Origin: Chitinophagales bacterium
GTDB taxonomy: Bacteria > Bacteroidota > Bacteroidia > Chitinophagales > JAHDHT01
Direction: 5' to 3'
Length of the DNA: 6,657 nucleotides
NCBI GenBank assembly: GCA_020631175.1
Contig: JAHDHT010000008.1
Coordinates: 9,839 to 16,495 of the forward strand
Shown one piece after another: positions 1-5,728 of the stretch. The notes beneath the pieces are model-generated. The model was not told the origin of the DNA. It did not search any database and worked only from the letters and a program-made list of their open reading frames with translations. A program made the position numbers and the translations under genes. Position 1 is the stretch's first letter, and every line of letters begins with the position of its first letter.

Positions 1-488
1 TTATTTCGATTTATAGGTGACTCAAAAAAGATTTCAATATCATTTTTTCCTTCACTAATATATTTACGCACATCAATTTCATACTGTGCATGCATATTAT
101 CAGCATCCAAAATCATTTTTCCATTTAACTTTACATTTGCGTAAGTATCTAATCCTTCAAAAACTAAATCAAGTCCATCCATTGTAGTTAAACCGGTAGG
201 CAAATCAAATGTAGTTTTGTATATCCAGTTTTTTTCTTCTATCCATCTTTGCTTTTGTTCGTTGTTTCCGTAATAAGGATCTTCAATAAGACCATTAGCT
301 AATAAATCTAAATGCACAACACCAGGAACCTTGGCGGGCATCCATTTGTTTGCATCACTTTGTTTAAATTCCCAATTATTGATAGCAGTAATTCTTGCTT
401 CCTCCGGATAAAAATCTTCTTTCTGGACTTTAGAATGACAAGCAAACAAAAACAAAATCAAGCCACTAAAAACGATAAAATGTCTCAT
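1..488 (-). CDS. Beta-mannosidase lipoprotein, glycoside hydrolase family 2 (N-terminal part, truncated by window edge)
   Basis: Reading leftward from the ATG at 488, 162 codons stay open to the window edge, so only the N-terminus is present; family members usually have over 800 residues. Residues 1-17 form a lipoprotein signal peptide (hydrophobic stretch, then LFAC with Cys17). A K-E-D cluster at 23-25 could be a loose Bacteroidota surface-export signal, but it lies further from the cysteine than usual. Residues 39-96 carry the signature start of GH2 beta-mannosidases: W39-E-F, W49, VPGVVHLDLL (54-63), NGLIEDPYY (65-73), NNE (75-77), RWIE (81-84) and W88-I-Y. The jelly-roll sugar-binding fold follows (FEGLDTYANVKLNGK, 110-124). 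The catalytic glutamates lie outside the window. The family removes non-reducing beta-linked mannose, for example from the Man-beta-1,4-GlcNAc core of N-glycans. The start codon overlaps the cutC stop, which fixes it well. The family call is strong; the natural substrate is inferred. Confidence 0.9.
   Translation of the reverse strand, partial: MRHFIVFSGLILFLFACHSKVQKEDFYPEEARITAINNWEFKQSDANKWMPAKVPGVVHLDLLANGLIEDPYYGNNEQKQRWIEEKNWIYKTTFDLPTGLTTMDGLDLVFEGLDTYANVKLNGKMILDADNMHAQYEIDVRKYISEGKNDIEIFFESPINRN
485..488 (-). other. ATGA stop/start overlap of cutC and beta-mannosidase
   Basis: On the minus strand the bases ATGA contain the beta-mannosidase start (ATG, 488-486) and the cutC stop (TGA, 487-485). 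Such overlaps usually mean that ribosomes finishing the first gene restart on the second. The overlap also supports the chosen start of the beta-mannosidase, since the lipoprotein signal peptide begins exactly there. Confidence 0.9.
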
Positions 489-1180
489 ACAAACAGGTTT
501 AAAATGTTTCGAATTTTTGCTTCATTAACAATCGTTTTCATTCCCATATTTTTTTCATCTATCCCTGTCCATTTATGAGCAGAAAAATGTAAAGCATCCA
601 CCCCAGCCTCAGCAATTATTAAAGCATTGCTTTTATTCACGCCACTACCAGCCATAATTTCTATCCTTCCTTCCGATTGAAGCACCAATTGTTGAATGTT
701 ATCAATCCCTTCAATTGCAGTATCCATCCCTCCACTGGTAAGAATTCTTGTAAAGCCAAAATCAATCAAAATTTCAAGCGCTTTAGCAGGTTTATCAATA
801 AAATCAAAAGCCCGATGAAAAGTAGTTTCAAGTCCAAGACTCTTAGAATTAGCAGCCAAATATTCTAAAGCATTCATATCCAATACTTTTCCCACATCCA
901 AGCAACCGAAAACCACTCCCTTCACGCCACTTTCAGCATATAATTTTATCTCATCAAGCATCATTTCTAATTCATCATCATTATAAATAAAATCCCCTGC
1001 CCTGGGTCTTATCATAGCATGAATTTCAATATCTTTTAAGGATAAACATTTCATTAACAGCCCATAAGAAGGACTTAATCCACCCAAATCTAAAGCCGAG
1101 CATAACTCGATCCGTTTTATTTTATAAGCAGAGGCTTTCTGAGCTACTTCGAAACTTTCTGTACAAATTTCAAATTCCAT
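485..1180 (-). CDS. cutC: CutC family TIM-barrel protein (annotated as copper homeostasis)
   Basis: The 231-residue product is close to the usual CutC length (E. coli about 248) and has the family motifs in order: RIELCSALDLGGLSPSYG (23-40), MIRPRAGDF (56-64), GVVFGCL (88-94), TFHRAFD (120-126), ILTSGG (146-151), IMAGSGVN (175-182) and HFSAHK (198-203). These are loop motifs at the C-terminal ends of the strands of a TIM-type barrel. There is no signal peptide or membrane segment, so it should be cytoplasmic. CutC was named from copper-sensitive E. coli mutants, but its biochemical function is not firmly established, and the conserved residues look more like an enzyme active site than a metal chaperone. 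The stop overlaps the start of the beta-mannosidase gene downstream (ATGA), so the two are very probably co-transcribed and translationally coupled. No Shine-Dalgarno sequence is visible before the ATG. Family assignment is secure; a role in glycan catabolism is inferred from context only. Confidence 0.95.
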   Translation of the reverse strand: MEFEICTESFEVAQKASAYKIKRIELCSALDLGGLSPSYGLLMKCLSLKDIEIHAMIRPRAGDFIYNDDELEMMLDEIKLYAESGVKGVVFGCLDVGKVLDMNALEYLAANSKSLGLETTFHRAFDFIDKPAKALEILIDFGFTRILTSGGMDTAIEGIDNIQQLVLQSEGRIEIMAGSGVNKSNALIIAEAGVDALHFSAHKWTGIDEKNMGMKTIVNEAKIRNILNLFV

Positions 1181-1300
1181 AAATTGTAAATATAAAATTT
1201 TAAGTCTTTGTAAAATTTATTCAAAAGAAAAATACAATAGTCATTTTTAACTAAGTGTAATGAAAGATTAATAAATTACAGATAGAAAGACAATCACTTT
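1181..1300. promoter_or_regulatory. Divergent intergenic region between cutC and the GH92 gene
   Basis: This 120-bp, very AT-rich stretch must hold the promoters, or at least the 5' leaders, of both the leftward cutC/beta-mannosidase unit and the rightward GH92 unit. No perfect Bacteroidota promoter (TTTG, then about 20 bases, then TAnnTTTG) is visible. The best rightward candidate is TTTG at 1207-1210 followed after 22 bases by TACAATAG (1233-1240), which matches the -7 element at six of eight positions. The best leftward candidate is TTCTTTTG read from 1229 to 1222 (one mismatch), without a convincing -33 partner. TTGTAAA occurs twice (1184-1190 and 1208-1214), and TAAAATTTTA (1193-1202) is a short AT palindrome; both may be chance in such sequence. 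No good Shine-Dalgarno sequence precedes either start; a purine-rich AGAAAGA sits about ten bases before the GH92 ATG. Confidence 0.4.
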
Positions 1301-4228
1301 ATGAAAAAATTACTTTACTTATACTTTATCATTTCTCTATGCTTATTTTTTTCATGCAGTAAAAAATCCTCCCTAAACTCCACTGCTCAAAATGAAAAAA
1401 AATTAACCGATTATGTGAATACATTTATTGGAACAGGAGGACATGGACACACTTACCCTGGCGCAAGTATGCCCTTTGGTATGATGCAATTAAGTCCGGA
1501 CACCCGTTTAACGGGCTGGGACGGATGTTCCGGATATCATTATAGTGATAACTACATTTACGGTTTTTCACATACTCATTTAAGTGGAACAGGAGTTTCT
1601 GATTATGGAGACATATTATTAATGCCAACTACAGAAGCCCACTTAAGCAATGGATCAAAAGGCGAAAACGGATATAGAACAAGATTTAGCCACCAAAATG
1701 AAAAAGCAGAACCGGGATACTATAAGGTTTGGCTTGATTCAACAGATATAAATGTACAATTAACTGTAAGTAAACGGGCAGGCATACATCAGTATGATTT
1801 TCCATCGGCAAGAAACCAATTTATTACACTTGATCTGAAGCACAGAGATCAGGTCTTAGACCATTCAATAGAAATAGTAAATCCGACAACAATTAAAGGG
1901 AAACGTATTTCAAAAGCATGGGCAGAAGAACAACATGTATATTTTTATATGAAACTATCACATCCCATAATTGAAGATCAATTAATGTGGTCTGATGATA
2001 AAAAGATTTTAAGTATGATGCTTAAAAATCTTAAAAATGAACCTGTACAAATTAAAATAGGAATTTCTCCTGTGGATGAAAACGGAGCACAAAAAAATCT
2101 CGAAGAAGAAATTGCGGATAAATCCTTCCTCGAAATAAGAAAAGAAGCACAACGGGCATGGGAAGAACAATTAAGAAAAATTGAAATTGAATCTACTGAT
2201 AAAAACCATAAAGTAAATTTTTATACCTCCATGTATCACAGCATGTTGGCACCTAACATTTATAATGATGTGGATGGAAGATATCGTGGAATGGATTTAA
2301 AGATTCATACCGCAAGTGATTTTGACTATTACACAGTTTTCTCTTTGTGGGATACTTACAGAGCTACACATCCACTTTATACCATTATAGAACAGGAGAG
2401 AACAAATGATTTTATTAATACCTTTTTAGCAAAATATGATGAAGGCGGAATTATGCCTATCTGGGATTTGTCTGCCTGTTATACCCATTGTATGATTGGT
2501 TATCATGCCATTCCTGTTATTGCTGATGCACATCAAAAAGGAATCAGAAATTACGATGCAGAAAAAGCATTAGAAGCAATGAAACATTCTGCAACAAGAA
2601 ATAAATTAGGCCTGAAAGCTTACAAAGAAATAGGCTTTATTCCTGTTGAAGAAGAGTCTGAATCAGTTTCAAAAACCTTAGAATATGCATATGATGATTG
2701 GACTATAGCCTTGATGGCAAAGTCTATGGGAAAAGAAGAAGATTATAAAACGTACATTCAACGAGCGCAATATTATAAAAACATTTACGATCCCGAATCA
2801 AAATTTATGAGAGGACGATTTAGAAATAAATGGTTTTCGCCTTTCGATCCTTATGAAGTCAATTTTAATTACACAGAAGCTAATGCATGGCAATACAGTT
2901 TTTATGTCCCACAGGATGTGAGTGGATTTATAAATGCAATGGGCGGTAAAAATGTATTAGACAAACAAATTGACAAAACCTTTTCTGCAAACCTTGAGAC
3001 CAGCGGAAGAACACAAAAAGATATAACAGGTTTAATCGGACAATATGCGCATGGCAATGAACCGAGTCATCACATTGCTTACTTATATAATTTTGTAAAC
3101 AAACCATACAAAACCCAACAAAGAGTCAACGAAATTTTAACACAACTTTACACCAATACTCCGGATGGAATATCAGGTAATGAAGACTGTGGCCAAATGA
3201 GTTCGTGGTATATTTTAAGCAGTCTTGGATTCTATCCGGTTTCTCCGGGAAATAATGAATACATTATCGGTTCTCCTCTTTTTCCTGAAGCACAAATAAA
3301 TCTTGAAAATGGAAATACCTTTAAAATAATTGCGGAAAATATATCTGCAAATAATATTTACATTCAATCGGCTAAATTAAATGGTAAAAATTATCCATTC
3401 TCTTATTTAAATCATGAGGATATAATGAAAGGAGGAGAAATCACATTTAAAATGGGAGCTTACCCATCCGATTGGGCAACAAAAGATGAACATATTCCTG
3501 TTACTGAAATAAGTGATTATAAAATCACTCCGGCACCATATATAAATAAAGGAGAGATTGCTTTTAAAGAAGCAACTTCTATTGAGTTAAAATGTCTGGC
3601 AGAAGATGCAACTATATTTTATAAACTCGATAATCAGGAGTATAAGAAATACACAGATCTTGTAAAAATCTCCGAACCCGCAACGCTAACTACCTATGCT
3701 ATTTTAGGCGATGAAAAAAGTGCTGAAGTAAAAACAGATTTGTTTAAAATAGATCCGGATATTAGCATCAGTCTAAAAACCGAATATGCGAATCAATATA
3801 ACGCAGGTGGAAATGATGCCTTAATAGATGGAATTCTTGGAACTCCGGATTTCAGAACCGGCACATGGCAAGGATACTGGAATGAAGATATAGATGCGAC
3901 TATAAACCTAAGCAAAGCAAAAGAAATTAAAACTGTTGAAACGAATTTTTTATTAGATCAGAGAAGTTGGATTTTCTGGCCAACAGAAGTCATTTGCCTG
4001 GCATCAAAAGATGGTAAAAAATTCGAAGAAATAGATCAGTTTACATTTGAAGCAAACAAACCCGATGGAGAAGTACAAATAGAAACGGTCAGCTTTACGG
4101 TCAATTCTTCAGATTATCAATACATTAAAATAAAAGCCAAAAAATTTGGTGCTATACCGGAGTGGCATATAGGACATGAATACGATGGCAAGACCTGGAT
4201 TTTTATTGACGAAATAAGCATTAAATAA
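1301..4228 (+). CDS. GH92 alpha-mannosidase lipoprotein with C-terminal CHB_HEX-like and F5/8-like domains
   Basis: Residues 1-19 form a probable lipoprotein signal peptide ending LFFSC (Cys19; Phe at -3 is slightly atypical). Few acidic residues follow the cysteine, so a periplasm-facing anchor is more likely than surface display. The GH92 domain spans about 36-735: YVNTFIGTGGHGHTYPGASM (38-57) and GWDGCSGYHY (72-81) in the N-terminal sandwich, then FSLWDTYR (347-354), EANAWQY (526-532), HGNEPSHH (584-591) and GNEDCGQMSSWY (626-637) in the helical barrel. By family knowledge these motifs hold the acid/base residues and bind the calcium that drives inverting hydrolysis of alpha-mannosides; E526 and D629 are my candidates, not confirmed by alignment. 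Residues about 743-818 resemble a chitobiase/hexosaminidase C-terminal domain and about 821-975 an F5/8 type C (discoidin) domain, making it longer than single-domain GH92 enzymes. Linkage preference (1,2, 1,3 or 1,6) cannot be read from the sequence. A sugar transporter gene follows after 64 bp, probably in one operon. Confidence 0.96.
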   Translation: MKKLLYLYFIISLCLFFSCSKKSSLNSTAQNEKKLTDYVNTFIGTGGHGHTYPGASMPFGMMQLSPDTRLTGWDGCSGYHYSDNYIYGFSHTHLSGTGVSDYGDILLMPTTEAHLSNGSKGENGYRTRFSHQNEKAEPGYYKVWLDSTDINVQLTVSKRAGIHQYDFPSARNQFITLDLKHRDQVLDHSIEIVNPTTIKGKRISKAWAEEQHVYFYMKLSHPIIEDQLMWSDDKKILSMMLKNLKNEPVQIKIGISPVDENGAQKNLEEEIADKSFLEIRKEAQRAWEEQLRKIEIESTDKNHKVNFYTSMYHSMLAPNIYNDVDGRYRGMDLKIHTASDFDYYTVFSLWDTYRATHPLYTIIEQERTNDFINTFLAKYDEGGIMPIWDLSACYTHCMIGYHAIPVIADAHQKGIRNYDAEKALEAMKHSATRNKLGLKAYKEIGFIPVEEESESVSKTLEYAYDDWTIALMAKSMGKEEDYKTYIQRAQYYKNIYDPESKFMRGRFRNKWFSPFDPYEVNFNYTEANAWQYSFYVPQDVSGFINAMGGKNVLDKQIDKTFSANLETSGRTQKDITGLIGQYAHGNEPSHHIAYLYNFVNKPYKTQQRVNEILTQLYTNTPDGISGNEDCGQMSSWYILSSLGFYPVSPGNNEYIIGSPLFPEAQINLENGNTFKIIAENISANNIYIQSAKLNGKNYPFSYLNHEDIMKGGEITFKMGAYPSDWATKDEHIPVTEISDYKITPAPYINKGEIAFKEATSIELKCLAEDATIFYKLDNQEYKKYTDLVKISEPATLTTYAILGDEKSAEVKTDLFKIDPDISISLKTEYANQYNAGGNDALIDGILGTPDFRTGTWQGYWNEDIDATINLSKAKEIKTVETNFLLDQRSWIFWPTEVICLASKDGKKFEEIDQFTFEANKPDGEVQIETVSFTVNSSDYQYIKIKAKKFGAIPEWHIGHEYDGKTWIFIDEISIK

Positions 4229-4255
4229 GGCTGTTAACGAAAAAGGAATTATTAT

Positions 4256-4282
4256 TTTAGGGCAGCATTTTGCTGACCTAAA
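4256..4282 (+). promoter_or_regulatory. Imperfect hairpin between GH92 and transporter genes
   Basis: The arms TTTAGG (4256-4261) and CCTAAA (4277-4282) pair over six bases. Inside them, CAGCA (4263-4267) pairs with TGCTG (4271-4275) around a three-base loop TTT, with a single G/A mismatch (4262/4276) between the two helices. The tail CTTTTATT (4283-4290) is only moderately T-rich. The hairpin ends ten bases before the transporter ATG at 4293, so it occupies the region where a ribosome would land. It could be a leaky terminator that lowers transporter expression relative to GH92, a processing or stability stem, or a structure limiting translation initiation. The structure is directly visible; the function is inferred. 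Confidence 0.55.
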
Positions 4283-4292
4283 CTTTTATTGA

Positions 4293-5624
4293 ATGGCAAC
4301 GAAAACGTCTTATCGTAATTCCTTCATCCTTCTTACTGTTTTATTTTTTCTTTGGGGCTTTATTACTGTCTTAGTCGACTCATTAATTCCCCGTTTAAGA
4401 GATTTATTTACACTCTCTTATTTTCAAGCCGGTTTAGTGCAGTTCGCATTTTTCGGAGCTTACTTTCTCCTGTCAATACCGGCAGGTTTTATCCTTTCAA
4501 AAATCGGATATAAAAGAGGTATAATTCTCGGCTTATTGACAATGGGTTTGGGATGCCTGCTTTTTTATCCTGCCGCTTCATTCAGAGTATTCGGCATTTT
4601 CATGTTAGCTTATTTTATACTCGCAGGCGGAATGACCATTCTGCAAGTAGCAGCGAATCCATTTGTGGCTGTGCTCGGTGATGAAGATGGTGCATCGTCA
4701 AGACTAAATCTTTCACAGGCTTTTAATTCACTTGGTACCGCAATCGCTCCAGCTGTTGGTGCGCTTTTCATATTAAGAGATACGGTAAAAACAAAAGAGG
4801 AAATTGCAGAATTAGGCGGGGCAGCAAAAGAAGCATATTATGCATCCGAAGCAGCTGCCGTTCAAACTCCTTTTATCGGTTTAGCATTATTTATAGCGCT
4901 GATTACAGTGATTTTTGTTTTTGCCAAACTTCCTAAAATAATGGGCAATGATGAATCAACAGGAAGCTATCTGGATGCTATTAAAAAACCGGGCTTAATG
5001 ATGGGTGTGCTTGGAATTTTTGTATACGTTGGTGCCGAAGTAGCCATTGGAAGTTACCTTGTAAACTACTTCTTAGATATGAATATGGTTCCGCTTATCA
5101 GAGAGAGTCCCGCCATGATGAGCTTCGCAAATACAATAGCCACGATATTTAATAAATCTTTAGTCGGTGCAGACGACAAAGCGATACTTGGAATTTTTGT
5201 AATCTGCTATTGGTCCGGCGCAATGATCGGTCGTTTTGTAGGCTCCTATCTTACCAGAATAATGCAGCCATCAAGAGTATTAGCATTGTTTTCAGCCCTG
5301 GCAATCACAATGATTATTATTTCAATACTCACAACCGGCTACATCTCAATGTGGAGTATTCTATCTGTTGGTCTTTTTAATTCAATCATGTTCCCAACGA
5401 TATTCACAACAGCTATCGACGGATTAGGAGAATTAAAACCAAAAGCATCGGGTTTGCTTTGTACAGCCATATTTGGAGGCGCTGTTATTCCACCTCTATA
5501 TGGACTTTGTACCGACTTTATGGGCTTCAAGACTGCCTTGTTTTTAGTCATCCTCTGTTATGGATATATTATGTTCTACGGATTCACGAAAAGAAGCTCA
5601 AAACCTTCAGTTCAACATAACTGA
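4293..5624 (+). CDS. FHS-family (FucP/GluP-like) MFS sugar:proton symporter
   Basis: The 443-residue product is a hydrophobic inner-membrane protein with about twelve membrane segments, the usual length for the fucose-galactose-glucose:H+ symporter family. Diagnostic features are FLWGF (19-23) in helix 1 with D29 at the position of the proton-linked Asp46 of E. coli FucP; the loop GYKRG (72-76) after helix 2; LQVAANPFVAVLG (117-129) in helix 4; RLNLSQAFNSLGT (137-149); and YWSGAMIGRFVGSYL (306-320) in the second half. FucP has a glutamate (E135) where this protein has Q118; the LQVAANP version is typical of glucose/galactose or GlcNAc-type members, so fucose is not the favoured substrate. Next to mannosidases, mannose is plausible and GlcNAc or glucose are alternatives. 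The long hydrophilic stretch at about 162-190 is normal for this group. No Shine-Dalgarno sequence precedes the ATG; a hairpin sits there instead. The family is secure and the substrate inferred. Confidence 0.92.
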   Translation: MATKTSYRNSFILLTVLFFLWGFITVLVDSLIPRLRDLFTLSYFQAGLVQFAFFGAYFLLSIPAGFILSKIGYKRGIILGLLTMGLGCLLFYPAASFRVFGIFMLAYFILAGGMTILQVAANPFVAVLGDEDGASSRLNLSQAFNSLGTAIAPAVGALFILRDTVKTKEEIAELGGAAKEAYYASEAAAVQTPFIGLALFIALITVIFVFAKLPKIMGNDESTGSYLDAIKKPGLMMGVLGIFVYVGAEVAIGSYLVNYFLDMNMVPLIRESPAMMSFANTIATIFNKSLVGADDKAILGIFVICYWSGAMIGRFVGSYLTRIMQPSRVLALFSALAITMIIISILTTGYISMWSILSVGLFNSIMFPTIFTTAIDGLGELKPKASGLLCTAIFGGAVIPPLYGLCTDFMGFKTALFLVILCYGYIMFYGFTKRSSKPSVQHN

Positions 5625-5652
5625 CAAAAGCTTAAAAATAAATTGAAATATA

Positions 5653-5680
5653 GAAAGCTCATTAGAGATTTCATTATTTT
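5653..5680 (+). terminator. Weak candidate terminator after the transporter gene
   Basis: GAAA (5653-5656) pairs with TTTC (5669-5672) and CTC (5658-5660) with GAG (5665-5667), with one G/A mismatch between the helices and an ATTA loop. The T-rich run ATTATTTT (5673-5680) follows. The stem is short and AT-rich, so termination may be partial. The surrounding 104-bp gap (5625-5728) holds no gene. TTATTTTG (5674-5681) matches the Bacteroidota -7 element TAnnTTTG at seven of eight positions, 47 bases before the LamG ATG, but no TTG lies at the right distance upstream, so a promoter here is only a possibility. Confidence 0.3.
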
Positions 5681-5728
5681 GAAGTATCAAATAACATTAA
5701 TCAAAAATACATTCATAAAGCGCTGATT

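Noticed and set aside
1..10. TTA at the left edge, which reads TAA on the minus strand and could look like a beta-mannosidase stop
   Set aside because: It is out of frame: the last full codon is 5-3 (AAT), leaving two bases, and the protein is far shorter than the family, so the gene continues past the edge.
312..578. Plus-strand open frame of 88 codons
   Set aside because: It lies antisense across the junction of the beta-mannosidase and cutC genes, both with strong family motifs, and its product has no recognisable features.
626..665. Possible frameshift or damage in the CutC C-terminal half
   Set aside because: The motif IMAGSGVN and the following HFSAHK are intact and in frame, and the length is normal.
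677..868. Plus-strand open frame of 63 codons
   Set aside because: It is antisense to cutC, which is well supported; the product is a low-complexity, Lys/Ser-rich shadow.
1193..1202. TAAAATTTTA perfect palindrome in the divergent region
   Set aside because: Ten-base palindromes made only of A and T are expected by chance in DNA this AT-rich; not called as an operator.
1425..1628. Minus-strand open frame of 67 codons
   Set aside because: It is antisense to the most conserved part of the GH92 domain, so the open frame is a by-product of that coding sequence.
5339..5551. Minus-strand open frame of 70 codons
   Set aside because: It is antisense to the last membrane segments of the transporter and has no independent start signals or motifs.
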